Source: Devosia sp. Root436
GTDB taxonomy: Bacteria > Pseudomonadota > Alphaproteobacteria > Rhizobiales > Devosiaceae
DNA length: 64,000 bases
Reading direction: 5' to 3'
Assembly: GCF_001426345.1 (NCBI RefSeq)
Contig: NZ_LMEM01000001.1
Span: 221,700 to 285,699 of the forward strand
A program made the translations under genes and the position numbers. Under the pieces are notes generated by a model. The model saw nothing but the letters and a program-made list of their open reading frames with translations, was not told the DNA's origin and did not search any database. Of the stretch, positions 21,789 through 31,798 are shown piece after piece (position 1 is the first letter of the stretch; each line of letters starts with the position of its first letter).

Positions 21789-22667
21789 TCAGAGAACGAT
21801 AGGGGCTTCGGGCTGGCCGGCGACGTCGACCGCGATGGCAAAGAGGCTCCCGGCATGCTTTTCGGCGGCAAGCTGCTCGGCACTCAGATTCTTGGCGGCC
21901 GTGGTGATGAACATGGTCTTGAGGTCCGGCCCGCCAAAGGCGGGGCAGGTGACCTGGCTCACCGGCACTTCCACGATCCGGTCCACCGAGCCATCCGGGG
22001 CGTGGCGCACCACGCAGGAGCCGCCCCAGCGGGCGTTCCACAGATAGCCCTCGCTATCCACCACGGCGCCATCGGGCCAGCCACGATGCCCGGCCACGTC
22101 GGCAAACAGCGTCCATTCGCCCACCGGCAGGCCAGTGGCCGGGTCGGTGGCGCATTGCAGGATCTTCTTGGTCGGGGTGTCGGTCCAATAGGCGATGCGG
22201 CCATCGGGCGAGAAGCAGGTGGCGTTGGGGATGCTTATGCCCGATTTGAGCGTGGTCAGCACACCCGCGCGATAATGGTAGACAGAGCCGATCGGCGCCT
22301 CCGCCTCGCTCTTGGTCATGGTGCCGATCCAGAACGCCCCGGAGGGATGGATGCGGCTGTCATTGGTGCGGGTGAGGGGATTGTCGGCTTCGATCTCGTT
22401 GATCCGGTTCATGCCGCCCGTCGCCAGGTCGAATTCCTTGAGCCCGGTTTCCGTCGCGAGTACCAGCATGTGGTCATCCACGATCGCCGCTGCAGCCACC
22501 GTTTCATTGAACAGCCAGCTATCGGCCACTTCGCCATCCATCGTTACCGCGAACAGTGTCTGCTCGTTGATATCGAAGAAGAACAATTGCTGGCGGCCGG
22601 CATGCCAGATCGGGCCTTCGCCCAGTTGGCACTGGCTGTCGAACAACAGGCTTGCGGTGGCGTTCAT
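21789..22667 (-). CDS. SMP-30/gluconolactonase family sugar lactonase
   Basis: Metal-dependent six-bladed beta-propeller lactonase, 292 residues. Metal ligands are visible as the glutamate in LGEGPIWHAG, Asn in TRTNDSRIHPSG, Asn in IPNATCFSPDG and Asp in GWPDGAVVDSEG. By family it opens aldonolactones; next to dgoA, dgoK and a beta-galactosidase the likely substrate is galactono-1,4- or 1,5-lactone. Its start overlaps the dgoA stop by four bases, and it ends 10 bases before the beta-galactosidase. Exact substrate is inference. Confidence 0.88.
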   Translation of the reverse strand: MNATASLLFDSQCQLGEGPIWHAGRQQLFFFDINEQTLFAVTMDGEVADSWLFNETVAAAAIVDDHMLVLATETGLKEFDLATGGMNRINEIEADNPLTRTNDSRIHPSGAFWIGTMTKSEAEAPIGSVYHYRAGVLTTLKSGISIPNATCFSPDGRIAYWTDTPTKKILQCATDPATGLPVGEWTLFADVAGHRGWPDGAVVDSEGYLWNARWGGSCVVRHAPDGSVDRIVEVPVSQVTCPAFGGPDLKTMFITTAAKNLSAEQLAAEKHAGSLFAIAVDVAGQPEAPIVL

Positions 22668-23281
22668 CGGGCTTTCCCCGCATCGTAGGCGGCGACGGCC
22701 GCAGCGGCGCGCTCGGCCACCTGGGCGGCGTCCATGCCGGGCTTGTAGATATAGGTGCCCAGCCCGAAGCCGGTGCAGCCGGCGGCGAAATATTCGCCGA
22801 AATTATCGGGATTGGCTCCGCCCACCGCATAGACCGGCAATTCGGGCGGTAGCACCGCCTTCATGGCCTTGATGCCCTTGGGGCCCAGCACTTCGGCGGG
22901 GAAGAATTTGAGCCCGGTGGCACCGGCCTTGATGGCGCGGAACGCATCGGTAGGGGTGAACACGCCGGGGTAGGACAGCATCTGCAGCCGCACGGTCTCC
23001 TCGATCACCTGCTTGTTGGTGTCGGGCGAAACGATGAAGGTGCCTCCGGCGTCCGAAACCGCCCAGACCTGTTTCTTGCTCAGCACGGTTCCAGCGCCGA
23101 TGGCCGCCTGTTCGCCCAGCGCGTTGGAGGCCAGCGCGATCGATGTCAGCGCCTCGGGCGAATTGAGCGGCACTTCGATCATGGTGATGCCGGCCGCAAT
23201 TAGCGCCTGGCAGACGTCCACCGTCTCGCCCGGCGTGATGCCGCGCAGGATGGCGATGATGTGGCGATGGTCCATGCTCAT
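22664..23281 (-). CDS. dgoA: 2-dehydro-3-deoxy-6-phosphogalactonate aldolase
   Basis: Class I KDPG/KDPGal aldolase giving pyruvate and glyceraldehyde 3-phosphate; 205 residues. It has the RGITPGE phosphate-side start, the glutamate in MIEVPLNSPEA (Glu36) and the Schiff-base lysine in TGLKFFPAE (about residue 125). The EVPLNSPE form and GPKGIKAMKAVLP resemble DgoA rather than Eda. Pairing with dgoK supports galactonate rather than gluconate chemistry. It lies one base downstream of dgoK and overlaps the lactonase gene. Confidence 0.92.
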   Translation of the reverse strand: MSMDHRHIIAILRGITPGETVDVCQALIAAGITMIEVPLNSPEALTSIALASNALGEQAAIGAGTVLSKKQVWAVSDAGGTFIVSPDTNKQVIEETVRLQMLSYPGVFTPTDAFRAIKAGATGLKFFPAEVLGPKGIKAMKAVLPPELPVYAVGGANPDNFGEYFAAGCTGFGLGTYIYKPGMDAAQVAERAAAAVAAYDAGKAR

Positions 23282-23282
23282 T

Positions 23283-24209
23283 TTACTCCCAGGCGACGAA
23301 GCTGCGCGCGGCCTTGAGGCCGGCGAGCACGATTTCGGTGGCGTCGCGGGTTTCGCCGCGGGCGCCGGTCATGCCCAGCACCTGCGCATAGAGCGCGCAG
23401 AGGATGGGCGAGCCGATCAATGGCACGGCCTGCTGGCCGATCAGATGACGGTTGCTGCCGATTTCGGTACCAATCAGCAGGCCCGAGAGGTAGCCGGCGC
23501 ACCAATCAGGCTGGCGGCCCGAGAGCAGCGAGCCCGCCCGCACCTGGAACAGCATGCCCAGCAGCCGTTCGGGATGCTCCAATCCGGCCTCGGCGCCCGC
23601 CGCAAAGCCATCGGCGCGCTCGGGGCCGTCGAGATCGCCGTTGAGCGAGTGGCGCAGCACCGAATGGGTGCGCAGCACCTCGAACAGTTCGCCGGTCATC
23701 GCCGTCGAAAAGTGCTCGATGCGCGTGCCCGATAGCTGCGCCCATTTCGAATGCGTGCCGGGCATACAGACGATACCGGAAAATCCGGGTGTCAGTGCCG
23801 CCAGCCCCAGCAATTGGGTTTCCTCGCCGCGCATCACATTGTCGGCGCCGGCCTTCTGGCACACGCCGGGCAGGATGGCCGGGGCGATCCGCCCGTCGGG
23901 CATTGTCGGGCGCACGGCGCCGTCGAGCAGGCCGCGCAGGTCGGTGGGGGCTTCGAGATAGGGGGCTTCGAGCCATCCCTGGCGCGCGCCGGCCATGCCG
24001 CAGATCAGCACGTCGAGCGGACCGGGGCGGGCAGGGGCCACCCCGTCCAGCAATTGGGCCAATGCGTCGGGGAATTCCTCGCGTGCGAGCTTGCCCATGC
24101 CCTTGGGCGAGGTCTTCTCGAACGTCACCGCGCCGTTGGGGTCGATGCCCCAGGCGCGGAGGTTGGAGGTGCCCCAATCCACGGCAACCCAGTCTACAAT
24201 TTCAGTCAC
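23283..24209 (-). CDS. dgoK: 2-dehydro-3-deoxygalactonokinase
   Basis: Phosphorylates 2-keto-3-deoxygalactonate at C6 using ATP; 308 residues. It has the DgoK N-terminal phosphate loop VAVDWGTSNLRAW, CGMAGARQGW, the substrate-side VCMPGTHSKWAQL and GYLSGLLIGTEI. It is the first gene of the minus-strand dgoK-dgoA-lactonase-beta-galactosidase operon. The promoter must lie in the 273-base divergent region shared with the dehydratase gene. Confidence 0.93.
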   Translation of the reverse strand: MTEIVDWVAVDWGTSNLRAWGIDPNGAVTFEKTSPKGMGKLAREEFPDALAQLLDGVAPARPGPLDVLICGMAGARQGWLEAPYLEAPTDLRGLLDGAVRPTMPDGRIAPAILPGVCQKAGADNVMRGEETQLLGLAALTPGFSGIVCMPGTHSKWAQLSGTRIEHFSTAMTGELFEVLRTHSVLRHSLNGDLDGPERADGFAAGAEAGLEHPERLLGMLFQVRAGSLLSGRQPDWCAGYLSGLLIGTEIGSNRHLIGQQAVPLIGSPILCALYAQVLGMTGARGETRDATEIVLAGLKAARSFVAWE

Positions 24210-24482
24210 TCATATCCCTCATCGCGGCTCGCCCGGCGCGGCGCGACCCTAGCGGCTGTGTCCTGTTTCAGCCAGCCCGATTCTGAGCGGAACAACAGCC
24301 CGGATTACCTGGCCTGGTCCCCTCGTTTGGTAAGATTTTCAGAGCGTTGGGAAATATCGGCAAGGCCGCTTCTCATTTGTATGATTTTTTCCTCGGAATC
24401 GCGTTCACTCTGGCGTAAGCCGTGCTAGAACGGCTCCAAACGGCGGGCATTTCGCGCCCCTCGGGTCCAAGAGGAAAATGAC
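24210..24482. promoter_or_regulatory. Divergent promoter region dgoK / dehydratase, with candidate operator at 24418-24435
   Basis: This 273-base spacer has no convincing ORF. AGCCGT (24418-24423) and ACGGCT (24430-24435) form an inverted repeat about 48 bases before the dehydratase start. An AT-richer stretch (24395 area, TTTGTATGATTTTTT) may carry promoter elements. No regulator gene is present in the island, so the controlling protein is unknown. Confidence 0.35.
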
Positions 24483-26294
24483 ATGACTGCAGGCAATGGC
24501 CACGGCGATGCGCCCAAGAAATTGCGTTCGCGTGCCTGGTTCGACAATCCGGACAATCCCGACATGACGGCGCTCTATCTCGAGCGCTACATGAATTTCG
24601 GCGTGTCGCGCGAGGAACTGCAGTCGGACAAGCCGATTATCGGCATCGCCCAGACCGGCTCGGACCTCAGCCCCTGCAACCGCCATCACATCGTGCTGGC
24701 CGAACGCGTGCGCGAAGGCATTCGCGAAGCCGGCGGCATCGCAATTGAATTCCCGGTGCATCCGATCCAGGAAACCGGCAAGCGCCCCACCGCCGGTCTC
24801 GACCGCAACCTGGCCTATCTCGGCCTCGTCGAAGTGCTTTATGGCTATCCGCTTGATGGCGTCGTGCTCACCATCGGCTGCGACAAGACCACGCCCGCCA
24901 TGCTGATGGGTGCGGCCACGGTCAATATCCCGGCCATCGCGCTGTCGGTCGGCCCCATGCTCAATGGCTGGCACAAGGGCGAACGCACCGGCTCGGGCAC
25001 CATCGTCTGGAAGGCCCGCCAGATGATGGCGGCCGGCGAAATCGACTATCCGCAATTCATCGAGCTGGTGGCCTCGTCCGCCCCCTCGACCGGCTTCTGC
25101 AACACGATGGGCACCGCCTCGACCATGAATTCGCTGGCCGAAGCGCTGGGCATGCAGCTACCCGGCTCGGCCGCCATTCCCGCGCCCTATCGCGACCGCC
25201 AGGAAATGGCCTATCGCACCGGCAAGCGTATCGTCGACATGGTGCATGAGGACCTCAAGCCCTCCGACATCCTGACCAAGGACAATTTCCTCAACGCCAT
25301 CGTGGTCAATTCGGCCATCGGCGGCTCGACCAATGCACCGATCCACATCAATGCCATTGCCAAGCATATCGGCGTGCCGCTCGATATCGACGACTGGCAG
25401 AAGCATGGCCACAAGGTGCCGCTGCTGGTCAATCTGCAGCCGGCCGGCGAATATCTGGGCGAGGATTTCTACCATGCCGGCGGCGTGCCCGCCGTGGTCA
25501 ACGAACTGATGGGGCAGGGGCTGATCCGCGAGGGCGCGCCCACCGTCAACGGCAAGGCCATCGGCGAGAATTGCCGCGCCACGCCCATCCAGGACGACAA
25601 GGTCATCCGTCATTTCGACAACCCGCTCAAGGCGGAGGCCGGGTTCCTGGTTTTGCGTGGCAATCTCTTCGACAACGCCATCATGAAGACCAGCGTGATC
25701 TCGTCCGAATTTCGTGATCGCTACCTCAACAATCCTGACCATCCTGGCATGTTCGAGGGCAAGGCGGTGGTGTTCGACGGGCCGGAGGATTACCACCACC
25801 GCATCGACGATCCGGCGCTCGATATCGACGAGAACACGCTGCTGTTCATGCGCGGCGCCGGCCCCATCGGCTATCCGGGCGCGGCCGAAGTGGTCAACAT
25901 GCGGCCGCCGGCCTATCTCATCAAGAAGGGCATCCATTCGCTGGCCTGTATCGGCGACGGCCGCCAGTCGGGCACTTCGGGTTCGCCCTCGATACTCAAT
26001 GCCTCGCCTGAGGCGGCAGCCGGCGGCAATCTCGCCATCCTCAAGACCGGGGATCGCGTGCGCATCGACCTCAACAAGGGCGAGGCCGATATCCTGATCC
26101 CGGGCGAGGAAATCGCCCAGCGGCGTGCCGATCTCGAAGCGGCGGGCGGCTATAAATATCCCGGGCACCAGACGCCGTGGCAGGAAATCCAGCGCGGCAT
26201 CGTCGGCCAGCTCGGCGAGGGCGCCATCCTCAAGCCGGCCGAGAAATACCAGCGCATCGCCCAGACCAACGGCGTTCCGCGCGATAACCACTGA
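24483..26294 (+). CDS. IlvD/Edd-family sugar-acid dehydratase (xylonate/galactonate type)
   Basis: Fe-S dehydratase removing water from an aldonate to give a 2-keto-3-deoxy acid; 603 residues, start behind AAGAGGAAA. Cluster-ligand cysteines are in [24 protein letters not shown] and [13 protein letters not shown]. The opening [20 protein letters not shown] closely resembles Caulobacter xylonate dehydratase XylD as I recall it. Because dgoK and dgoA are divergent neighbours and no DgoD-type enolase-fold dehydratase is present, it may act on D-galactonate here; xylonate or fuconate are alternatives. Family call is firm, substrate is not. Confidence 0.85.
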   Translation: MTAGNGHGDAPKKLRSRAWFDNPDNPDMTALYLERYMNFGVSREELQSDKPIIGIAQTGSDLSPCNRHHIVLAERVREGIREAGGIAIEFPVHPIQETGKRPTAGLDRNLAYLGLVEVLYGYPLDGVVLTIGCDKTTPAMLMGAATVNIPAIALSVGPMLNGWHKGERTGSGTIVWKARQMMAAGEIDYPQFIELVASSAPSTGFCNTMGTASTMNSLAEALGMQLPGSAAIPAPYRDRQEMAYRTGKRIVDMVHEDLKPSDILTKDNFLNAIVVNSAIGGSTNAPIHINAIAKHIGVPLDIDDWQKHGHKVPLLVNLQPAGEYLGEDFYHAGGVPAVVNELMGQGLIREGAPTVNGKAIGENCRATPIQDDKVIRHFDNPLKAEAGFLVLRGNLFDNAIMKTSVISSEFRDRYLNNPDHPGMFEGKAVVFDGPEDYHHRIDDPALDIDENTLLFMRGAGPIGYPGAAEVVNMRPPAYLIKKGIHSLACIGDGRQSGTSGSPSILNASPEAAAGGNLAILKTGDRVRIDLNKGEADILIPGEEIAQRRADLEAAGGYKYPGHQTPWQEIQRGIVGQLGEGAILKPAEKYQRIAQTNGVPRDNH

Positions 26295-26300
26295 CCGACC

Positions 26301-26327
26301 ACAAGGCCCGCACTGTGCGGGCCTTGT
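26301..26327 (+). terminator. GC-rich hairpin after the dehydratase gene
   Basis: ACAAGGCCCG and CGGGCCTTGT pair around CACTGTG, seven bases after the stop. It is followed by GCCTTC without a T run, so termination may be partial or rho-assisted. Confidence 0.55.
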
Positions 26328-26458
26328 GCCTTCATGCCGGGACCCGGGCGGCTCCAACCGGCTTGGCCACTCAGGTCAGCATGTCCATGAGCGCCGCTCA
26401 TTGCCGCCAATGTGGCGCCGACCGTCTCCCATTAGACGCGTGGTGCCAGCGACCGGCC

Positions 26459-26491
26459 AAAAAAAGACCACCACGTTTTTCAACGCGGTGG
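26459..26491 (-). terminator. Rho-independent terminator of cspA
   Basis: On the minus strand CCACCGCGTT and AACGTGGTGG (one G-U) pair around GAAA, and seven T's follow within two bases. It lies 48 bases after the cspA stop. Confidence 0.85.
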
Positions 26492-26538
26492 CCCTGATGC
26501 GAGCGGCGCCGAAGCGCGCTCGCCAGATATCGCTGAAC

Positions 26539-26751
26539 CTAGAGCAGGGTCAGGTTGGTCGCCGATTCCTTGCCGTCACGGCCGGTCTCGAGCTCATAGG
26601 TCACCTTGTCATTCTCGTAGAGGCCCTGCAGGCCCGAACGCTGAACGGCGGAGATGTGGACGAAGGCATCCTTACCGCCATTTTCAGGCGAAATGAAGCC
26701 GAAGCCCTTGGTGGTGTTGAAGAATTTCACGGTGCCGGTGATAAGGGCCAT
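26539..26751 (-). CDS. cspA: Cold-shock domain protein (CspA family)
   Basis: Small nucleic-acid chaperone, 70 residues, single OB fold. It has the RNP1 motif KGFGFI and the RNP2 motif DAFVHI. Start ATG 26751 (MALITGTVKFFNTTKG) follows AAAAGGAAAC; the frame extends upstream to 26802 but that is leader. It stands alone with its own terminator. The GC-moderate 5' leader (about 26752-26880) is of a length typical for csp mRNAs whose leaders act as thermosensors, though no specific cold box was identified. Confidence 0.95.
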   Translation of the reverse strand: MALITGTVKFFNTTKGFGFISPENGGKDAFVHISAVQRSGLQGLYENDKVTYELETGRDGKESATNLTLL

Positions 26752-27059
26752 GATAGTTTCCTTTTGCTCGTACCGAGCGGTTATCCGATGGCAACATGCC
26801 AAGGGGACATAACGTTCGCATGATCGAGAAGGAAGCCACGGACCGGCGCACCGGCGTCAGGCAGCCGACTTAGGCTGAAAACGTATGAGCTCTATGTGGC
26901 ACGGAAACGGTCATTCCGCAAGATGTGTGCCCGTAAGAGTTTGCCGATACTTCGATTTTGCCGTTACAGCCGTACCCGCAAGTACTGTCAAGGTCACGAC
27001 AACTTGCCGGAGTCGGCCCGCCTCGCTTCTGCCCGTGCGTGCCATCATCCGCTCGAAAG
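26752..27059. other. Intergenic region between cspA and the decayed ORF
   Basis: About 300 bases with no supportable gene. Overlapping short ORFs on both strands show no conserved motif and biased, low-complexity composition. It must hold the cspA promoter and 5' leader. The plus-strand ORF spanning 26896-27552 runs into lexA antisense and was not accepted. Confidence 0.5.
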
Positions 27060-27477
27060 GGTGAGAAATGACAAGCGGCGGACCAGCGGACCACCACCCG
27101 ACCATGCAACCGATCTCGTCGGCCGCCGAAAGCCAACGCTCTCGATCAGCCCTCGCTTTTGGCCGCCAATATCGTCCAGCGGCCGCTGGCACCGCAGCAT
27201 CAGGCTGTCATTGTTGCGGATACCGACCACGGCGCCGACTGAGGACAATTCGCCTTCGAGCAGGCAATCAATGACCGCCGCTCCGGCCCCAGCTTCTCTT
27301 CCAGCCACGGCCGGCTTCGCAGACCGCGGTCGAATTGCCGGCATTGATGCCCGCGCCCGCCGAGAAGGTGACATCCCCGACTCAGCCTCGGGTTTCCTTC
27401 ACGCTCGCCTCCCGGGCAAATGTCGGGCCGCACGGAAAAGCAACCAGTCCCGATGCCAGAAGCAGGGCGGGGCGCAT
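27060..27477 (-). pseudogene. Decayed ORF coupled to lexA (frameshifted secreted-protein remnant)
   Basis: The lexA stop overlaps an ATG at 27477 (TGATG), which opens a signal-peptide-like sequence ([14 protein letters not shown], then CGPTFAREASV) that stops after 32 residues. Coherent coding-like sequence continues in the other two minus-strand frames: GDVTFSAGAGINAGNSTAV with a cysteine, then AVIDCLLEGELSSVGAVVG and IRNNDSLMLRCQ. This pattern suggests a small exported protein broken by two frameshifts. Family unknown. It could also be a very short intact ORF with chance downstream frames. Confidence 0.35.
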
Positions 27478-28190
27478 CAGTATTTCCGCAACAGGCCGAC
27501 CAGGCGCCCCTGGACCTTCACCCGGTCGGGCGGGAAGATGCGGGTCTCGTAAGCTGGGTTGGCGGCTTCGAGTGCCACGGTGTTTCCCTTGCGACGCAGG
27601 CGCTTGAGGGTAGCTTCTTCATCATCCACGAGAGCCACGATGATCTCGCCGGTGCTGGCGGCTTCCTGCTTCTTGATGAGCACGGTATCGCCATCGAAGA
27701 TGCCCGCATCGATCATCGAGTCGCCGCGCACTTCGAGCGCATAATGTTCGCCGGCGCCCAGCATTTCGGGAGGCACCATGATGGTATGGGAATGGGTCTG
27801 GATCGCTTCGATGGGCGTACCGGCAGCGATGCGGCCCATGACCGGGATGGCGATGGGGCGCACATAATCCTCGGCGGCCGAGATACGCGAAGGCGGCGAG
27901 GCCACCTTGCCCAGATTGCCCTCGATGACTGACGGCTCGAAGCGCACCTTGCGGCCGCCAAGCGACGGGTTCATCGAATCCGGCAGCTTCACCACTTCCA
28001 GCGCCCGCGCCCGGTTGGGCAGCCGGCGGATGAAGCCGCGTTCCTCCAGCGCCGTGATCAGGCGGTGAATGCCCGATTTGGACGCCAGATCGAGCGCATC
28101 CTTCATCTCATCGAATGATGGGGGGATGCCGCTTTCCTTCATCCGTTCGTGGATGAACATCAGCAGCTCGTGTTGTTTGCGCGTGAGCAT
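27477..28190 (-). CDS. lexA: SOS repressor LexA
   Basis: Transcriptional repressor of the DNA-damage response with self-cleavage activity; 237 residues. The winged-helix DNA-binding domain covers 1-65 ([35 protein letters not shown]). The cleavage site Ala123-Gly124 sits in [10 protein letters not shown], with catalytic Ser158 in RGDSM and Lys196 in [10 protein letters not shown]. Two GTTC-N7-GTTC boxes lie 23-62 bases upstream, so autorepression is very likely. The length and recognition helix are alphaproteobacterial. Confidence 0.97.
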   Translation of the reverse strand: MLTRKQHELLMFIHERMKESGIPPSFDEMKDALDLASKSGIHRLITALEERGFIRRLPNRARALEVVKLPDSMNPSLGGRKVRFEPSVIEGNLGKVASPPSRISAAEDYVRPIAIPVMGRIAAGTPIEAIQTHSHTIMVPPEMLGAGEHYALEVRGDSMIDAGIFDGDTVLIKKQEAASTGEIIVALVDDEEATLKRLRRKGNTVALEAANPAYETRIFPPDRVKVQGRLVGLLRKY

Positions 28191-28212
28191 GGGCCCCTCG
28201 GGGAAAGAATCG

Positions 28213-28227
28213 GAACATAGACAGAAC
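28213..28227 (-). promoter_or_regulatory. LexA (SOS) box 1, proximal to lexA
   Basis: On the minus strand this reads GTTC-TGTCTAT-GTTC, an exact match to the alphaproteobacterial LexA direct-repeat box GTTC-N7-GTTC. It lies 23 bases from the lexA start and has the same orientation as lexA. Confidence 0.9.
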
Positions 28228-28237
28228 GACTATACGT

Positions 28238-28252
28238 GTTCCATTTATGTTC
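28238..28252 (+). promoter_or_regulatory. LexA (SOS) box 2, opposite orientation
   Basis: On the plus strand this reads GTTC-CATTTAT-GTTC, a second exact SOS box whose centre lies 25 bp from that of box 1 and which is inverted relative to it. Its distance to lexA fits cooperative autorepression. Confidence 0.85.
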
Positions 28253-28297
28253 TGCAATATCTCTCTGCGCGAAGTAGTCTTGGCCTGCGCTCGACTG

Positions 28298-29500
28298 TCA
28301 GAAGACGTCGATGGGCAAGGCTTCGACAATTGAGCCGGCTGGCTGGCCCGGATCGTTTTCCGGCTGCACGATCAGCATGTCGGCGGCGGCAAGCGAGGAT
28401 GTATGCCCGCTGTCGGTCTGGGCGATCGGCAGCAGGGCCGGTCCGCCCGCCGTGTGGAGCAACTGTGCCCGCATGAAGTGGCGGCGGGCTGTGTTGGGCG
28501 GGGTCGCTGCCAGCAGGGGCAGCCGCCAGCTCGGCGGTTGTGCATAGCCCAGCCACTGCCGCAAAGCCGGCCGTATGAAGACCAGTGCGGTCACCATGGC
28601 GGAGACCGGATTGCCCGGCAGCCCGAAAATCAGCGTCTTGCCGCGCGTGCCGAACATCAGCGGCTTGCCCGGCCGCATATTGATGCGCCAGAAATCCAGC
28701 GTCACCCCCAGTTCGACGAGGATGTCCTGGACGATATCGTGGTCGCCCACGCTGGCCCCGCCGGTGGTGACCACCACATCTGGCTCGCCGGCAAACACCG
28801 CTTCCAGCTTGCCGCGCAGTGCGTCGCGGTCGTCGCGGGCGATGCCGTGGTCGGTCACCTCGGCGGCATAGGGCGCCAGCAGCGGCTGGAGGCCGAAGCT
28901 GTTGGAGGCAACGATCTGGTCCGGCCCCAGAGCCGCGCCGGGCAATGCCAGTTCATCGCCGGTGGCCAGCAGGGCGATGCGGGGGCGTTTCGCCACCGTC
29001 AGCGTTGCCGCATTGGCCGCTGCAGCAACCGCCAGTTGCATCGCCGCCAGCCGCGTCCCGGCCTCGACCAGTGTCTGCCCGCGCGCAAAGTCATTGCCTA
29101 GCGCCCGCACGCTGTGGCTTGGCCGGGCAGGGGCGGTGAAGGAGACGAAGCCGCCATCCGCCACGGCCTGTTCCTGCATGATCACGGTGTCCGCTCCGGC
29201 GGGCACCGGCGCGCCGGTGAATATCCGCACCGCTTCGCCTGCCCCTAGCGTCCCGGCAAAGCCGGCCCCGGCCTGCGACGTGCCGACGATAGCCAGCCTA
29301 TGGCCCGCCACCACGTCGGCGGCGCGCATGGCATAGCCGTCCATGGCGCTGGCATGGAATGGCGGCTGGTCGTGCGTGGCAACCACGGGCGCCAGCAGCA
29401 CCCGCCCCGCAGCGTCGCCCAGGCTCACGCTTTCGACCACCGGTTCGGGCACCCGTTTGAGAATGGCGGCAATGGCGTCGTCGACCGGAAGCAGGCTCAC
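28298..29500 (-). CDS. moeA: Molybdopterin molybdotransferase MoeA
   Basis: Inserts molybdate into adenylylated molybdopterin; 400 residues. GTG 29500 ([14 protein letters not shown]) overlapping the moaC stop is preferred to the GTG at 29545, which would overlap moaC by 49 bases. Landmarks are [46 protein letters not shown] and the MPT-binding [12 protein letters not shown]. It follows moaC as in many alphaproteobacteria. Confidence 0.95.
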   Translation of the reverse strand: MSLLPVDDAIAAILKRVPEPVVESVSLGDAAGRVLLAPVVATHDQPPFHASAMDGYAMRAADVVAGHRLAIVGTSQAGAGFAGTLGAGEAVRIFTGAPVPAGADTVIMQEQAVADGGFVSFTAPARPSHSVRALGNDFARGQTLVEAGTRLAAMQLAVAAAANAATLTVAKRPRIALLATGDELALPGAALGPDQIVASNSFGLQPLLAPYAAEVTDHGIARDDRDALRGKLEAVFAGEPDVVVTTGGASVGDHDIVQDILVELGVTLDFWRINMRPGKPLMFGTRGKTLIFGLPGNPVSAMVTALVFIRPALRQWLGYAQPPSWRLPLLAATPPNTARRHFMRAQLLHTAGGPALLPIAQTDSGHTSSLAAADMLIVQPENDPGQPAGSIVEALPIDVF

Positions 29501-29970
29501 CGGGTAAAATCGCCCGATTTGCCGCCGGATTTTTCCAGCAGACACAGTTCGCTGATGACCATGGCGCGGTCGATGGCCTTGGCCATGTCGTAAAGCGTCA
29601 GCGCCGCTGTGGACGCCGCCAGCAGCGCTTCCATTTCCACCCCGGTCTGCCCGGTAGTCTCCGCCGTGGCGTGGATAAGGATTGCCCCCTCGCCATCCGC
29701 CTCAATCTCAACCTCGACCTTGGTCAGCGGAATCGGATGGCAGAGCGGGATGAGATCGGATGTTTTCTTGGCCGCCATGATGCCGGCGACACGCGCCACT
29801 GCCAGCGCGTCGCCCTTTTTGAGCCCCCCGCCCATGATGGCCGCAATCGTCTCCGGCTGGGCCAATAGCCGCGCCTGCGCCACGGCGCGACGGCGCGTCA
29901 CCGCCTTGTCGCCGATATCGACGATATGGGCCTCGCCCTTTTCGTTGAGGTGGGTCAGGCCCCCGGCCAT
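29497..29970 (-). CDS. moaC: Cyclic pyranopterin monophosphate synthase MoaC
   Basis: Converts 3',8-cyclo-GTP to cPMP in molybdenum cofactor synthesis; 157 residues, the family length. It has the start [15 protein letters not shown], the active-site loop [15 protein letters not shown] and [23 protein letters not shown]. It overlaps trpC by one base (TGATG) and moeA by four, showing that the trp and moa genes form one transcript. Confidence 0.96.
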   Translation of the reverse strand: MAGGLTHLNEKGEAHIVDIGDKAVTRRRAVAQARLLAQPETIAAIMGGGLKKGDALAVARVAGIMAAKKTSDLIPLCHPIPLTKVEVEIEADGEGAILIHATAETTGQTGVEMEALLAASTAALTLYDMAKAIDRAMVISELCLLEKSGGKSGDFTR

Positions 29971-30782
29971 CAGCGCACGGCCTGCGGCGCGCCCATCAGG
30001 AGGGCTCTTGTGGCGGCCGCCACGTCCTCCTGCCGCATCAGGCTTTCGCCGACGAGGAAGGTGCCGATGCCGGCTTCGTGGTCGAGCTTGACGATATGCT
30101 CGTGGTTGACGATGCCGCTTTCGCTGACCAGCAGCGTCCCCTTGGGCACGCCCGCAGCCAGGTTGACCGAGGTGTCGAGCGTGGTCTCGAAGGTGCGCAG
30201 GTTGCGGTTGTTGATGCCGATGAATTCGGCGCCCAAAGCCAGCGCGCGGTCCAGCTCGAGCTGGTCATGCACCTCCACCAGCGCATCCATCTTCCACTCC
30301 TCGGCCGCGTCCAGCAGGTAGCGCGCCACGTCGTCGCCCACGGCGGCGAGAATGATGAGGATGCAGTCGGCGCCCCAGGCACGGGCTTCGGCCACCTGAT
30401 AGGTCTCGAACAAAAAGTCCTTGCGCAGGACCGGCAGGTTGGTCGCCGCCCGCGCCTCGATCAGGTAGCTCGGCGAGCCCTGGAAGCTCGGCCGGTCGGT
30501 CAGCACCGACAGGCACGCCGCCCCCGCCATTTCATAGGAGCGGGCGATCTCGGCTGGGTTGAAATCGGCGCGGATCAGCCCCTTGGACGGGCTGGCCTTC
30601 TTCACCTCGGCGATCAGTGCATAATGCCCCGCCGCCCGCTTGGCCTTGATGGCCCTGATAAAGCCCCGCGGCGGGGGCTGGTCATGCGCCTGCGCCACCA
30701 CTTCGGCCCAGGGCCGCATGCTTTTGGCGGCTGCGATTTCCTCGCGCTTATAGGCCTCGATCTGCTGGAGAATATCGCTCAT
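29970..30782 (-). CDS. trpC: Indole-3-glycerol phosphate synthase
   Basis: Closes the indole ring in tryptophan synthesis; TIM barrel, 270 residues. Active-site segments are [56 protein letters not shown] and LVSESGI. It is not fused to TrpF. The start overlaps the trpD stop by four bases. Confidence 0.97.
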   Translation of the reverse strand: MSDILQQIEAYKREEIAAAKSMRPWAEVVAQAHDQPPPRGFIRAIKAKRAAGHYALIAEVKKASPSKGLIRADFNPAEIARSYEMAGAACLSVLTDRPSFQGSPSYLIEARAATNLPVLRKDFLFETYQVAEARAWGADCILIILAAVGDDVARYLLDAAEEWKMDALVEVHDQLELDRALALGAEFIGINNRNLRTFETTLDTSVNLAAGVPKGTLLVSESGIVNHEHIVKLDHEAGIGTFLVGESLMRQEDVAAATRALLMGAPQAVR

Positions 30783-31798
30783 CGCTCTCGTCCGTTCGAA
30801 ACCGCCACGAGGCGGGCGAGTTTTTCCTTGGCCTTGCCGCTGTCGATGATGCCGGCTGCCGCTTCGGCGCCTTCGCGCAGGTCGGCCACCTTGTCGGCCA
30901 CGATGAGCGCGGCTGCTGAATTGAGCAGCACCACATCGCGATAAGCCCCCGGCGCGCCATCGAACAGCGCATGGATGGCGGCCGCATTATAGTCCGGATC
31001 GGCGCCAGCCAGGTCTTTGGCATCGTGGGTCTTGAGCCCCGCATCTTCGGGCGACACTTCAAAGCTCCGCAGGTCGCCATTGGCGATCTGCGCCACGAAG
31101 CTCGGGCCGGTCACGGTGATTTCGTCCAGCCCGTCGCTGCCATGCACCACCCAGGCCTTGATGGCCCGATTGGCGAGCAGGGCGGCGGCCACCGGCTCCA
31201 CCCATTCCTGCGCATAGACGCCCAGCATATAGCGGCGCACCCCGGCCGGGTTGGATTGCGGCCCCAGCAGGTTGAACATGGTGCGCACGCCCATTTCGGC
31301 GCGCGACGGCCCGACATGGCGCATGGCCGGGTGGTGGCTCGGCGCGAACATGAAGCCGATGCCGGTCTGCCTGATGGTGTGCGCGATTTCCGCCGGCGTC
31401 AGGTCCAGCTTCACCCCCAGCGCCTCGAGCGCCTGCGACGAGCCCGATTTGGACGACAAAGCCCGATTGCCGTGCTTGGCGACCGGAATCCCCGCGGCCG
31501 CCACGACGATGGCGCTGGCCGTGGAAATATTGAGCGTGCCGCCGCCGTCCCCGCCGGTGCCGACGATGTCGATGGCATTTTCGGGCGCTTCCACCGGGAT
31601 CATCTGCTCGCGCAGAATGGAGACCGCAGCGGCAATTTCGCCCACCGTCTCTCCCTTGATGCGCATGCCCATCAGGAAGGCGCCGATCTGGCTCGGCGTG
31701 GCTTCGCCGGCCATGATGATGCGCATCACGCCGCGCATTTCCTCGCCGGTCAGGTCCTTGCGGTCGGCGATCTTGTGGAGGGCTGCCTTGATATCCAT
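30779..31798 (-). CDS. trpD: Anthranilate phosphoribosyltransferase
   Basis: Transfers phosphoribose from PRPP to anthranilate; 339 residues from ATG 31798, which overlaps the trpG stop by one base (a GTG three bases earlier is less likely). The PRPP site [15 protein letters not shown], the [15 protein letters not shown] anthranilate-binding loop and the [12 protein letters not shown] block are clear. A separate trpG is used rather than a fused TrpGD. Confidence 0.97.
   Translation of the reverse strand: MDIKAALHKIADRKDLTGEEMRGVMRIIMAGEATPSQIGAFLMGMRIKGETVGEIAAAVSILREQMIPVEAPENAIDIVGTGGDGGGTLNISTASAIVVAAAGIPVAKHGNRALSSKSGSSQALEALGVKLDLTPAEIAHTIRQTGIGFMFAPSHHPAMRHVGPSRAEMGVRTMFNLLGPQSNPAGVRRYMLGVYAQEWVEPVAAALLANRAIKAWVVHGSDGLDEITVTGPSFVAQIANGDLRSFEVSPEDAGLKTHDAKDLAGADPDYNAAAIHALFDGAPGAYRDVVLLNSAAALIVADKVADLREGAEAAAGIIDSGKAKEKLARLVAVSNGRER

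Noticed and set aside
26896-27552. Plus-strand 218-residue ORF between cspA and lexA
   Set aside because: It overlaps the lexA 3' end antisense, is Arg/Ser/Pro rich and shows no motif.
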